Source of the DNA: Streptomyces griseoincarnatus
GTDB lineage: Bacteria > Actinomycetota > Actinomycetes > Streptomycetales > Streptomycetaceae
NCBI GenBank assembly: GCA_014649575.1
Contig: BMTH01000014.1
Span: 1 to 64,000 of the forward strand
Reading direction: 5' to 3'
DNA: 64,000 nt
Shown: positions 1 to 8,429 of the stretch, piece by piece
Numbering within the stretch: position 1 is the stretch's first letter
How the letters are laid out: each line of letters opens with the position of its first letter
Program-made: the position numbers and the translations under genes
The notes under the pieces: model-generated
Told to the model about the DNA's origin: nothing
Seen by the model: only the letters and a program-made list of their open reading frames with translations
The model's database searches: none

Positions 1-1
1 C

Positions 2-58
2 ATCGTGAGCCAGTACATCGAGCAGCAGAACCGGCCGCTCCGACCCGGACTGAGGTGA
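2..58 (+). CDS. C-terminal tail of an unidentified CDS (truncated by window edge)
   Basis: An open frame enters from the left edge and encodes only about 18 residues, ending in NRPLRPGLR before TGA at 56-58. The basic tail with YIEQQN could be the end of a transposase or another DNA-binding protein, but it is too short to assign. The following stretch up to 224 shows no convincing gene. Sequence to the left of the window is needed to identify it. Confidence 0.35.
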   Translation: MVSQYIEQQNRPLRPGLR

Positions 59-224
59 ACAGTACAGATCCGCGCCCACAGCTGAGGCCGGACCAAACCG
101 CAGATTCGCTTCACCACCAGGCTGAAGCCCGGCGCCCTGCGAATAGATCCGGTAGCGAGGGGGCAAGTGACAGGGGGTCGGGTGGCGCGGGGGGTGTCAG
201 TGGGCTGTGCGAGGCTCCTCGCTC

Positions 225-557
225 ATGAGCGAGCACGAGGATGTGGACCTCTGGGGGTCCGTCGAGGAGTTGTACGGGTGGTTGGACGCGAACCGGGTCG
301 TCGACGGGCCGGACGAGGTTCTGCTGCGGATTCTGAAGCTGTCGGAGGAGGTGGGCGAGGTCGCCCAGGCGGTGGTGGGGGCGACGGGGCAGAATCCGCG
401 GAAGGGGGTGACGCATACGTGGGACGACGTGAGCGCGGAGTTGTGTGACGTCGCCGTCACCGCTCTTGTGGCGTTGCGGACGCTTACGCCTGAGGCGCGG
501 GATGTTTTTGCGGGGCATCTTCGGCGGGTTCGTGAGCGGTCGCTGGGGGCGGGGTGA
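225..557 (+). CDS. MazG-like nucleotide pyrophosphohydrolase family protein
   Basis: A 110-residue protein of the all-alpha NTP pyrophosphohydrolase (MazG-like) type, which in general hydrolyses non-canonical nucleoside triphosphates to monophosphate and pyrophosphate. The core helix LKLSEEVGEVAQAVVG (about residues 40-55) supplies the EExxE metal-binding pattern. A later helix contains DDVSAELCDVAVTAL, giving the second acidic ExxD cluster. Length fits single-domain actinobacterial members. I chose the ATG at 225; an in-frame GTG at 207 would add six residues. It converges on the response regulator, with a tandem repeat array filling the gap. Substrate is unknown. Confidence 0.75.
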   Translation: MSEHEDVDLWGSVEELYGWLDANRVVDGPDEVLLRILKLSEEVGEVAQAVVGATGQNPRKGVTHTWDDVSAELCDVAVTALVALRTLTPEARDVFAGHLRRVRERSLGAG

Positions 558-596
558 CGGTCCGTCGGGCGGGTGGGGGGTCGTGTGTGGCTGGTC

Positions 597-916
597 GCGC
601 AGTTCCCCGCGCCCCTGAGGGGGTCGGCCGTGACGTCTGCTCGCAGGTGCCGGCGCCCCGCCGGGGGTTGCGCAGTTCCCCGCGCCCCTGAGGGGGTTGC
701 CCGTGACGCCTCCTCACAAGTGCCGGCGCCCCGCCGGGGGTTGCGCAGTTCCCCGCGCCCCTGAGGGGATCGGCCGTGACGCCTCCTCACAAGTGCCGGC
801 GCCCCGCCGGGGGTTGCGCAGTTCCCCGCGCCCCTGAGGGGATCGGCCGTGACGCCTGCTCGCAGGTGCCGGCTGCCCGCCGACGGTCGGGTGGTTCCCC
901 GCGCCCCTAAGGGGTC
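597..916. repeat. Tandem array of a 73-bp GC-rich repeat (four good copies and one decayed)
   Basis: The core CGCAGTTCCCCGCGCCCCT recurs with CAGTT beginning at 600, 673, 746 and 819. A degenerate fifth copy lies at 892, so the period is exactly 73 bp. Each unit carries two short inverted repeats, CCCCTGAGGGG and a CCGG/GCCCCG segment, that can form stem-loops. The array lies between two convergent genes and its last copy runs into the stop codon of the response regulator (907-909). A bidirectional terminator or attenuator role is an inference. From memory, similar cores are dispersed in Streptomyces intergenic regions. Confidence 0.85.
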
Positions 917-1569
917 TGGCGGCGGGCGTCCTCGAGGAAGTGGAGGACTGCTGCCACTCGGCGGTCCGTGCGGTCCGTGGGGGGCAGGTCGAGCTTGGCG
1001 AAGATGTTGCGGATGTGCTTGTGCACGGCGCCGTCGCTGACGACGAGGCGTTCCGCGATGGCCGCGTTGCCCAGGCCCTCCGCCATCAGCGTGAGCACGT
1101 CCCGCTCGCGGGGGCTCAGCCGCTCCAGGCGGTTGTCCGGCCTGCTGCGGGTGAGCAACTGGGCGACGACCTCCGGGTCGATGGCGGTGCCGCCGTCCGC
1201 CACCCGGTGCAGCGCCTCCAGGAACTCCTCGACCCGCCCCACCCGCTCCTTCAGCAGATAGCCGAGCCGGGCACTGCCCTGCGCCAGCAGGTCGGTGGCG
1301 AAGGCCTGCTCGACGTACGCGGACAGTACGAGCACCGCGAGGCCGGGCAGGCGCCGCCGCGCCTCCACGGCGGCGGTGATGCCCTCGTCGGTGTGCGTGG
1401 GCGGCATACGTACGTCGACGATGGCGACGTCCGGACGTTCCGCGTCGACGGCGTCGAGGAACGCGGCGGCGTCCTCCGCCGTCGCCACCACGTCCAGGGA
1501 CTCGGCGCGCAGCAGCAGCGCCAGCCCTTCGCGCAGCAGGGCGTCGTCCTCGGCGATCACGATCCGCAT
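907..1569 (-). CDS. NarL/LuxR-family response regulator
   Basis: A 220-residue two-component regulator. An N-terminal receiver domain (residues 1 to about 120) has the acidic pair near AEDDALL, the phospho-acceptor Asp in VAIVDVRMPPT and a Lys in YLLKERV. A C-terminal LuxR helix-turn-helix begins LSPRERDVLTLMAEG and includes GAVHKHIRNIFAKL. The ATG at 1567-1569 lies inside the end of the upstream kinase gene (13-nt overlap), so the two are translationally coupled. Being next to an ABC exporter, it probably controls that transporter. Its 3' end merges with the last decayed copy of the 73-bp repeat. Confidence 0.92.
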   Translation of the reverse strand: MRIVIAEDDALLREGLALLLRAESLDVVATAEDAAAFLDAVDAERPDVAIVDVRMPPTHTDEGITAAVEARRRLPGLAVLVLSAYVEQAFATDLLAQGSARLGYLLKERVGRVEEFLEALHRVADGGTAIDPEVVAQLLTRSRPDNRLERLSPRERDVLTLMAEGLGNAAIAERLVVSDGAVHKHIRNIFAKLDLPPTDRTDRRVAAVLHFLEDARRQTP

Positions 1570-2828
1570 GGCAGGGTCACCTTCAGGGTGGTGGGGCCGC
1601 CGGGAGGGCTGGCCAGCTCCAGTGTTCCGTCGTGGGCCTCGACGCGGCGTCGGATGCCGGTGAGGCCGGTGCCGCCGTGCTCGTCGGCGCCGCCGTGGCC
1701 GTCGTCGCGGACCTCCACGTGCAGCAGTCCCCCGGCCACGCGGACGGCGACCCGCGCCTCGCTTGCACCGCTGTGCCGGGCGATGTTGGTGAGCGCCTCC
1801 GCGACCGCGAAGTACGCCGTCGCCTCGACCGCCGCCGGGCATCGCGCGGGCATGTCGGCGTCGACGCGGCACGGCACCGGGCAGCCGGCCGCGAGCGCGG
1901 TGAGGGCGTCGGGCAGGCTGCGGTCGGCGAGGACCGGCGGGAGGATGCTGCGGACGACCGCCCGCAGTTCGGTGAGCGCCTGCTCGGCGGCGTCCTGGGC
2001 GCGGTCCAGGACGGCCGCGGCCTCCTCCGGGTCGCGGGCGAGGGCGCGCCGGGCGGCGCCGAGCAGAACGGTGACGGCGACGATGCGGTTCTGCGTGCCG
2101 TCGTGCAACGCCCGCTCCACGCGGCGGAGTTCGGTGACGTGGGCGTCCAGGGCGGCGGCGCGGGTGGCGGTCAGCTCGGCGACCCGCAGGACGAGGTCGG
2201 TGCCGGGGTCGGGGCTGAGCAGACGGCGTCCGGGCCAGGCCTGGAGCCGGGCGAGGGCGGGCGCGCACAGCACGATGACGCCGACGAGAGCCACGCCGAT
2301 GCCGCTGACCGCCATGGCCCCGGGCCAGTCGTGTACGGTCCACCAGCCTACGGAGGAAGTGGCCCCGCTCTCCGGCAGGGCGCTCCAGTACAGCGGAAAG
2401 GTGACGTCGTGGGCGGCGCTCAGCGGCAGCGTCGCCCCGACCAGCCCGAGGAACAGGCCCAGCAGCGCGTGCGTGACCATCCAGCGGACCTCGTGGCGGA
2501 CCGCGCGGTCGCCGAGCATCGCCCGCAGCCCGTCCGGCGGCGGCGCCGGGCCGACGATCTCCGGACCCCAGCGGGAGAGCCTGCCGCGCTCCCGGTCGGC
2601 GACCGCGCGCACCGCGTGCAGGGCGGACGGCAACAGCACGAAGCCCACGCCGAGGAGGCAGGCCGCCGCGGTGAGGGCCAGCCACAGCGTGGCGAGCAGG
2701 GCGAGCAGGGCGGTGCCCAGTCCTCCGATCAGATGCTCCAACGCGTCCAACGCGGTCCCGGCACGAACGGCCAGGCCTTGACGCCGCCCCGGCCGCATGC
2801 CCGCCGGCCGGTTCTGGCTCACCACCAT
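1557..2828 (-). CDS. Sensor histidine kinase (HisKA_3 / NarX type)
   Basis: A 423-residue membrane kinase. Hydrophobic segments lie in the first half (around ALLALLATLWLALTAAACLL, ALLGLFLGLVGAT and GIGVALVGVIVLCAP), matching the N-terminal putative-sensor domain common in actinobacteria. The phospho-acceptor box ALHDGTQNRIVA (His near residue 241) marks the HisKA_3 dimerisation domain. A HATPase domain follows with EALTNIARHS (N box) and DDGHGGADEHGGTGLTG (G boxes). The ATG at 2828 follows a good GGGAGG Shine-Dalgarno. It overlaps the response regulator by 13 nt. The frame stays open far upstream, but only through the low-complexity spacer and the permease shadow. Confidence 0.92.
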   Translation of the reverse strand: MVVSQNRPAGMRPGRRQGLAVRAGTALDALEHLIGGLGTALLALLATLWLALTAAACLLGVGFVLLPSALHAVRAVADRERGRLSRWGPEIVGPAPPPDGLRAMLGDRAVRHEVRWMVTHALLGLFLGLVGATLPLSAAHDVTFPLYWSALPESGATSSVGWWTVHDWPGAMAVSGIGVALVGVIVLCAPALARLQAWPGRRLLSPDPGTDLVLRVAELTATRAAALDAHVTELRRVERALHDGTQNRIVAVTVLLGAARRALARDPEEAAAVLDRAQDAAEQALTELRAVVRSILPPVLADRSLPDALTALAAGCPVPCRVDADMPARCPAAVEATAYFAVAEALTNIARHSGASEARVAVRVAGGLLHVEVRDDGHGGADEHGGTGLTGIRRRVEAHDGTLELASPPGGPTTLKVTLPCGS

Positions 2829-2839
2829 CCGCACCTCCC

Positions 2840-3376
2840 AGTCCCGGAGGATAGAACGCGGGGCGGTCAGCCTGCTCGGCCGTCCGCTGTACGGGAGTGC
2901 GGGGGCGGGGACGACGGCCCGGGTGCGGGCGCGGGAGCGGGCGGGGGTGCGCGTACCCACGCCGGCGGGCGTGCGGGCCCGGGCAGGCCCGCCAGGCCTG
3001 CCCGGGCCGAGGCTCGCGCCAGGACCGACCAGCGTGCCGCGACCAGTCCGCACACGAGAACCGTCCGGCGCGCCGGAACCAGCCGGCGCATCGGAGCCGG
3101 TGGACGCGGAAGAAGCGGCCGGCGCGCCAGAGCCGCCGGGCGAGCCGGATCCGGGCGGCCCGCCAGGGCCGACGCACGCGCCGGGACCCGACGGCGGGCC
3201 GCCCGCGGGCGCGCGGGTGCGGACGGCCGATTCAGAAGCAGCGAGCACGCCGGAACCGCCCGGGACGCCGGAACCGGCAGGCGCCCCGGAACCTGTCCGC
3301 GCGCCACAGCCGCCAGGCGCGCCAGGGCCGACGCACGCGCCGGGACCCCCAGCCCCTCCATCGCCCCCGGCTCTCC
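2840..3376. repeat. Low-complexity GC-rich spacer with internal direct repeats
   Basis: About 540 bp between the permease stop and the kinase start is built from degenerate short units (GCGCCGGAACC and GCCGGGC variants). A perfect 29-bp direct repeat lies at 3161-3189 and 3320-3348, 159 bp apart, a multiple of three. All frames give Pro/Ala/Gly/Glu-rich or Gly/Ser-rich translations with repeats such as GAPEPAG on the plus strand. I see no start with a convincing ribosome binding site and no recognisable domain. It may be an expanded repeat or a decayed linker-coding region. It interrupts an otherwise tight minus-strand operon. Confidence 0.6.
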
Positions 3377-5905
3377 TCACTCCCGCACACCCATCCCCTC
3401 GACCGGTGCCGTGCGCAGGATGTGGGTCACCGGGACCACCGTGGCCAGCAGGGCCAGTGCCGTCGTTCCGCCCAGGAGGGCTGTCCAGCCCGTGGCCGGG
3501 ACGTGGGGCACGGTCGCGCCTGTCACCGCTCGGACGATCGTCGTGAGGGTGACCGCCGCGATCGCCGCCCCGATCAGGAGGGCCACGCCCAGCAGGCCCG
3601 CCTGTTCGGCGTGGACCATCCGCTTGGCCTGGCCCCGGGTGACGCCGACCAGGCGAAGCAGGGACAGTTCCCGGGTGCGGGCCAGTGCGGCCATGACGAG
3701 GGTGTTGGCGGCGGCCAGGACCGCGTAGCCGACCAGGACGGTGACGAGCATCTTGTTGAGCCAGCCGCTCACCGCCACGTCCTCGGCGAGTTCGCCCGTC
3801 AGGCGGGCGGTGTCCGTCACCTGGCCGCCCGGGTAGCGGCGGGCCAGCTCGGCGAGGGCGCCCTCCGCACCGGAGTCCGGGGTGGTCCGGATGAGCACCC
3901 GGTCGTCGAGGCCGGTGACGGTGTGGCCGTCGAGGGTGCGCCGGTGCAGGGTGACGTCGCCGAAGCCCCAGCCGCGCTCGTACAGGGCGACGACGCGCAG
4001 GGTGACGGGTGTGCCGTCGCCGAGCCACAGTCGGGCCTTGTCCCCCAGCCGCCAGCCGGCGGCGTCCGCGCGGGCCGTGGAGACGGCGACGGTGCCCTCG
4101 CGGAGGGCGTCGAGGCTTCCGGAGCGGACCCGCAGGTCCAGGGTGCGGTCCGCGCCCAGGGGGTCGATGCCCTGCGCGGGGACGGTCTGCGGTTCGAGCC
4201 GGTCGGGCACGACGACGGAGGTGCGGCGCACGCCGGTCGCGGCGGCCACCCCGGGGACGCGGCGCGCCTCGGCCGCGGCGGAGGCGGGCAGTCCGGTGCC
4301 GGAGGTCAGCGCGTACTGGGCGAGGACGCCCTCGCGGCTCTGCGCCACCGTCTGCCGCTCCAAGTTGTCCTGGAGGAACCACACCGTGCCGCCGAGCCCC
4401 ACGGACAGGACGAGCGCGGTGAGCACGGCGACCGCCCCGCGGGCGTTGGCGCGCAGGTTGGCGGCGGCGAGGTAGCCGCTGTCGCCCCAGACGGTGCGCA
4501 GCACGGGCCCGAGCAGCCGGGCCGTGCCCTGGTTGATCCAGGGCGCGAGCAGGGCGACGCCCAGGACGAACAGGTAGAGCATCCCCATGGCGGCGCCCAG
4601 CGCGGTCTGCCCGTCGGTGGCGCCGGTGAGCACGGTCAGGGAGAACGCTCCGGCCACGCAGGCCAGTCCGCAGACCAGGCGCGCCCTGCCGCCGGTGGCG
4701 GGTTCCACGGCCGCCTCACCGAGCGCCTCGGTGGGGCGGATGCGGGTGACCCGCAGCGCGGCGATCCAGGCGGAGAAAAGGGCGACGACGGCGACGGTCA
4801 CGACGACGGCCGCGGCGGACAGGACGCCGCCCCGGACGGTGAATTCGTCGGGGAGGAAACCGCGTGAGACGAGCGCGTCGCGGACCTGGCGGGTGGCGAG
4901 CAGCCCGGCGGGGACGCCCACGGCGCCGGCGAGCAGGCCGAGCAGCCCGACCTCGGCGAGGAGCATCGACCGCACCTGGCCGGGGGTGGCGGCGACGGCC
5001 CGCAGCAGGGCGAGGTCGCGGCGCCGGTGCCGTACGGACAGCCCGACGGTGCCGGCGACGACGAAGCCGACGATGGCCGCCGCGTACCCGGCGAAGGCTG
5101 CCCCGGCGCCGAGAGCGAGGGAGCGGGCGGCGGCGTTCTCGGGTTCGGCGGCGATCCCGCGGTCGTGGCCCGTGTAGGCGGTGGCGCCGGCGGCGTCCGC
5201 GATCCGGCGTACCTCGGCGAGGACGGCGTCCCGGTCGGCGTCCGGCGCGGTGAGCACGCCGACGGCGTCGTAGCGGCCGGGGTGCGGGTCGAGGGCGGCG
5301 GCGTGCGCGTCGGTGAAGAACAGCGCCGCCCGCCCGCTCGCCGTGCCGTCCGTGCCGACCACGCCGCTCACCTCGTACGTACGGCTCACCCCTCCGGTGA
5401 TCACCTCGGTGGTGGCGCCGGGTCCGAGGCGCGTGGGCCCGGCGAGGCGGGCGTCGACGGCGATCTCCCCGTCGGAGCGCGGCGGCCGTCCGGACACCAG
5501 CCGGTACGGGGCGAGGGCGGTGCTCGACCAGCCGTGGCCCGTCGTGGGCAGCCCGGGGGCCGCCGTCGTGGTGACGACGAGCCGCCGGTCCCCCACGGCG
5601 CGGTCGACGCCGGGCACGTCGGCCAGGTCACCGGCCACCTTCCCGGGGACGCTGCCCCGCTCGGGCAGGAGGACGGTGGTGTGCTCGGTCTCGCCCAGCA
5701 CCGTCGGCCCGTCGACGGTGAGGTGGCGGTCGGCGACCACGGCGACGGCCGCGCCGTAGCGGTGCGGGTCGCCGTGGTGCCGCCACCCGGACTCGACGAG
5801 GAGGGCGCAGGTCATGAGGACGGCGACGCCCGCGGCGAGTGCGACGAACGTGGCGAGGAAGCCGCCCGTGCGGTGGCGCAGCGTCTGCGCTGCCAGCCGG
5901 AGCAC
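3377..5905 (-). CDS. ABC transporter permease, FtsX/MacB type
   Basis: An 842-residue membrane protein with two FtsX-like permease units, each with an extracellular MacB-like domain flanked by membrane segments. TM1 is near residues 15-35 (LATFVALAAGVAVLMTCALL). Clusters of three or more helices follow around AGYAAAIVGFVVAGTVGLSV, GLLGLLAGAVGVPAGLL and AAAVVVTVAVVALFSAW. The C-terminal block includes VLVGYAVLAAANTLVMAALA. It starts at GTG 5905, four bases after the ATPase stop, so the two are co-translated. Exporters of this type move antimicrobial peptides, lipids or lipoproteins; the substrate here cannot be told. The adjacent two-component system suggests response to cell-envelope stress. 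Confidence 0.92.
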   Translation of the reverse strand: MLRLAAQTLRHRTGGFLATFVALAAGVAVLMTCALLVESGWRHHGDPHRYGAAVAVVADRHLTVDGPTVLGETEHTTVLLPERGSVPGKVAGDLADVPGVDRAVGDRRLVVTTTAAPGLPTTGHGWSSTALAPYRLVSGRPPRSDGEIAVDARLAGPTRLGPGATTEVITGGVSRTYEVSGVVGTDGTASGRAALFFTDAHAAALDPHPGRYDAVGVLTAPDADRDAVLAEVRRIADAAGATAYTGHDRGIAAEPENAAARSLALGAGAAFAGYAAAIVGFVVAGTVGLSVRHRRRDLALLRAVAATPGQVRSMLLAEVGLLGLLAGAVGVPAGLLATRQVRDALVSRGFLPDEFTVRGGVLSAAAVVVTVAVVALFSAWIAALRVTRIRPTEALGEAAVEPATGGRARLVCGLACVAGAFSLTVLTGATDGQTALGAAMGMLYLFVLGVALLAPWINQGTARLLGPVLRTVWGDSGYLAAANLRANARGAVAVLTALVLSVGLGGTVWFLQDNLERQTVAQSREGVLAQYALTSGTGLPASAAAEARRVPGVAAATGVRRTSVVVPDRLEPQTVPAQGIDPLGADRTLDLRVRSGSLDALREGTVAVSTARADAAGWRLGDKARLWLGDGTPVTLRVVALYERGWGFGDVTLHRRTLDGHTVTGLDDRVLIRTTPDSGAEGALAELARRYPGGQVTDTARLTGELAEDVAVSGWLNKMLVTVLVGYAVLAAANTLVMAALARTRELSLLRLVGVTRGQAKRMVHAEQAGLLGVALLIGAAIAAVTLTTIVRAVTGATVPHVPATGWTALLGGTTALALLATVVPVTHILRTAPVEGMGVRE

Positions 5906-5908
5906 GCG

Positions 5909-6673
5909 TCAGCCCTCCCGGGTGGCGACGGGCCGGCGGTGACCCGGCAGGGCGAGCTGTTCGGCGATCCGCTCGGCGCCGGAGCGTTCCATGTCGCGGA
6001 CGATCCGGCCGTCGGCGAGGATCAGGACGCGGTCGGCGCAGGACGCGGCCACCGGGTCGTGGGTGACCATGACGACGGTCTGCCCGTACGCGTCGACGGC
6101 CGACCGGAGCAGGTCCAGGACGGCCGCCGCGGAGCGGGTGTCGAGGGCGCCGGTGGGTTCGTCGCAGAAGATCACCTCGGGTCGGGTGACCAGCGCGCGG
6201 GCGATCGCGACGCGCTGCTGCTGGCCGCCGGAGAGCTGGGCGGGCCGGTGCCGCAGCCGGTCGCCGAGACCGACGCGCCGGACGATCTCGTCGACCCAGG
6301 CGGGGTCGGGGCGCAGGCCCGCGAGCCGGGACGGCAGCAGGATGTTCTGCTCCACGTTCAGCGCGCCGACCAGGTTGAACGCCTGGAAGACGAAGCCGAC
6401 GCGGGCGCGCCGCAGTTCGGTGAGCTTCTTCTCGGACAGGGACGACAGGTCGGTGGCGCCGATCCGCACCCGCCCGGAGTCCGGCCGGTCGAGTCCGGCC
6501 GCGCACTGCAGCAGGGTGCTCTTCCCGGATCCGGAGGGCCCCATCACGGCGGTCGCCGTCCCGCGCGGGAACACGGCGCTCACGTCGTCGAGCGCCACGA
6601 CGGGCTGGTCGCCGCCGTACGTCCTGCGGACGCGCTCGAGGGCGACGGCGATGCCGTCCGGTATCAGGGACAT
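5909..6673 (-). CDS. ABC transporter ATP-binding protein, MacB/LolD type
   Basis: A 254-residue ATPase partner of the adjacent FtsX-type permease. Visible motifs are Walker A GPSGSGKST (near residue 45), Q-loop FVFQAFNLVG, signature LSGGQQQR, Walker B VIFCDEPTGALD and the H-loop VTHD. The AFNL after the Q-loop is typical of MacB/LolD-like ATPases. Start is ATG 6673. It is the first gene of the run ATPase-permease-(spacer)-kinase-regulator. The intergenic region 6674-6865 must contain its promoter and the divergent one for the MFS exporter. Confidence 0.94.
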   Translation of the reverse strand: MSLIPDGIAVALERVRRTYGGDQPVVALDDVSAVFPRGTATAVMGPSGSGKSTLLQCAAGLDRPDSGRVRIGATDLSSLSEKKLTELRRARVGFVFQAFNLVGALNVEQNILLPSRLAGLRPDPAWVDEIVRRVGLGDRLRHRPAQLSGGQQQRVAIARALVTRPEVIFCDEPTGALDTRSAAAVLDLLRSAVDAYGQTVVMVTHDPVAASCADRVLILADGRIVRDMERSGAERIAEQLALPGHRRPVATREG

Positions 6674-6865
6674 GGTCGGGGGCCTTCCGGTGCGGTTCCT
6701 CGGGACGTTCCGACGCTAGGGCGGCGGCGGGCCGCCGCCCATGCAGCCAGTGACCGGCTTCAGGTGGTGCAGGCGCTACCTTCCGGGGGCCGTCGTCACT
6801 CGAGTGGTGGACGGTCAGGGGCGCGCGTACGGTCGAACGGTGGACTCCCGGAAGGGCGACCCGAC

Positions 6866-8419
6866 ATGACCAGCAGTCCGCGACCGGCCTCCGCGCAGGA
6901 GGCGGCACGGGGCGGCCGCGGCGGCGGCAACGCGATGGCCCTGTTCGTCATCGCCTCGTGCCAGCTGATGGTGGTGCTGGACATCACCATCGTGAACATC
7001 GCGCTGCCGCACATCCAGCGCTCCCTCGACTTCTCGACCGCCAGTCTGTCCTGGGTGGTCAACGCCTACACCCTCACGTTCGGCGGCCTGTTGCTGCTGG
7101 GCGGCCGGGCCGGTGACATCCTCGGCAGGCGCAGGGTGTTCATCTTCGGTGTGCTGCTGTTCGTGCTGGCGTCCCTGCTCGGCGGGCTCGCGCAGAACGC
7201 GGGTCAGCTGCTGGCGGCGCGTGCGCTGCAGGGCGTGGGCGGCGCGATCGCCTCCCCGACGTCGCTGGCGCTGATCAGTACGACCTTCCGCGAAGGGCCG
7301 GAACGCAACCGCGCGTTCGGGGTGTTCGCGGCGGTGTCGGCGGGTGGCGGCGCGATCGGGCTGCTGGCCGGCGGCATCCTCGTGGAGTGGCTGAACTGGC
7401 GGTGGGTGCTGTTCGTCAACGTGCCCATCGGCCTGCTCATCGCCCTCGCCACACCGCGCTACATCAAGGAGTCCGAGCGTCATCCGGGCCGCTTCGACGT
7501 GACCGGCGCGCTGACCTCCACGGCCGGCATGGTGCTGCTGGTGTACGGCTTCATCCGGGCCGCGCAGGACGGCTGGCGGGATCCGCTGACGCTGGCGTCG
7601 TTCGCGGCGGCGGTGGTCGTGCTGGTGATGTTCGTCCTGCTGGAGCGGCGGTCGCCGCAGCCGATCACACCGCTGCACATGTTCGCGGACCGCAACAGAG
7701 CGGGCACGTACGGGATCATGCTGTTCCTGGCCGCGGCCCTGTTCGGCATGTTCTTCTTCCTGACCCTGTTCGTGCAGAACGTGCTGGGGTTCAGCCCCCT
7801 CCAGGCGGGCCTCGCCTTCCTGCCGGTGAGCGCGGTCATCGCGGTCGGCGCCGGACTGGCCTCCAGGTTCCTGCCGGTGTACGGGCCGAAACCCTTCATG
7901 GTGGCGGGCGGTCTCTTCGCCGCGGCGGGTCTGGCATGGCTGACGCTGACCGATGTGCACTCCACCTACGCGGGCAGCGTGCTCGGTCCGATGCTGGTGT
8001 TCAGCTTCGGCATGGGCATGGAGTTCGTGTCGCTGACCCTCATGGCGCTGTCCGACGTACCCGTGCAGGAGACCGGTGCCGCATCGGGTCTGCTCAACGC
8101 CACGCAGCAGGTGGGCGGCTCGCTGGGGTTGTCGATCCTGGTGACCATGTACGGCACGGCGAGCAGGAACGAGGCGGAGAAACAGGTCCCGCGCTTCCTG
8201 GAACAGGCGTCCCCCGCCGAACGGCTGGAGTTCCGGCGCACGGGCGAACTGCCGGGGGTGTGGGGAGCCGAGGTCCTCACCTCCGGGGTGTCGGCCGCGT
8301 TCATCACGGCGGCCGTTTTCGCCGGGCTCGCCGCCCTGGTCGCGGTGGTGGCGATCCAGGTCCGTCCGTCGGACCTGGAACGTCTCCAGGGCGGCGCCGC
8401 GGGAGCCCCGCCGGGGTGA
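6866..8419 (+). CDS. MFS drug exporter, DHA2 family (EmrB/QacA type)
   Basis: A 517-residue integral membrane protein with about 14 predicted helices. Motif D1-like DITIVNIALPHIQ lies in TM1. Motif A GGRAGDILGRRRVF follows TM2, and motif C-like GVFAAVSAGGGAIGLLAGG lies in TM5. This set is typical of proton-coupled DHA2 multidrug exporters. The first 22 residues are polar and cytoplasmic. ATG 6866 follows GGAAGGG. It is divergent from the ABC exporter. The real substrate is unknown. No TetR or MarR gene lies directly beside it. Confidence 0.93.
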   Translation: MTSSPRPASAQEAARGGRGGGNAMALFVIASCQLMVVLDITIVNIALPHIQRSLDFSTASLSWVVNAYTLTFGGLLLLGGRAGDILGRRRVFIFGVLLFVLASLLGGLAQNAGQLLAARALQGVGGAIASPTSLALISTTFREGPERNRAFGVFAAVSAGGGAIGLLAGGILVEWLNWRWVLFVNVPIGLLIALATPRYIKESERHPGRFDVTGALTSTAGMVLLVYGFIRAAQDGWRDPLTLASFAAAVVVLVMFVLLERRSPQPITPLHMFADRNRAGTYGIMLFLAAALFGMFFFLTLFVQNVLGFSPLQAGLAFLPVSAVIAVGAGLASRFLPVYGPKPFMVAGGLFAAAGLAWLTLTDVHSTYAGSVLGPMLVFSFGMGMEFVSLTLMALSDVPVQETGAASGLLNATQQVGGSLGLSILVTMYGTASRNEAEKQVPRFLEQASPAERLEFRRTGELPGVWGAEVLTSGVSAAFITAAVFAGLAALVAVVAIQVRPSDLERLQGGAAGAPPG

Positions 8420-8429
8420 GGACGCCGGT

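Noticed and set aside
5027-6865. Long plus-strand open frame upstream of the MFS gene
   Set aside because: It is antisense to the ABC permease and ATPase, gives a low-complexity G/V/R translation and has no family match; it is a high-GC shadow. The same applies to the long antisense frames over katG, aceE, the subtilase and glpD.
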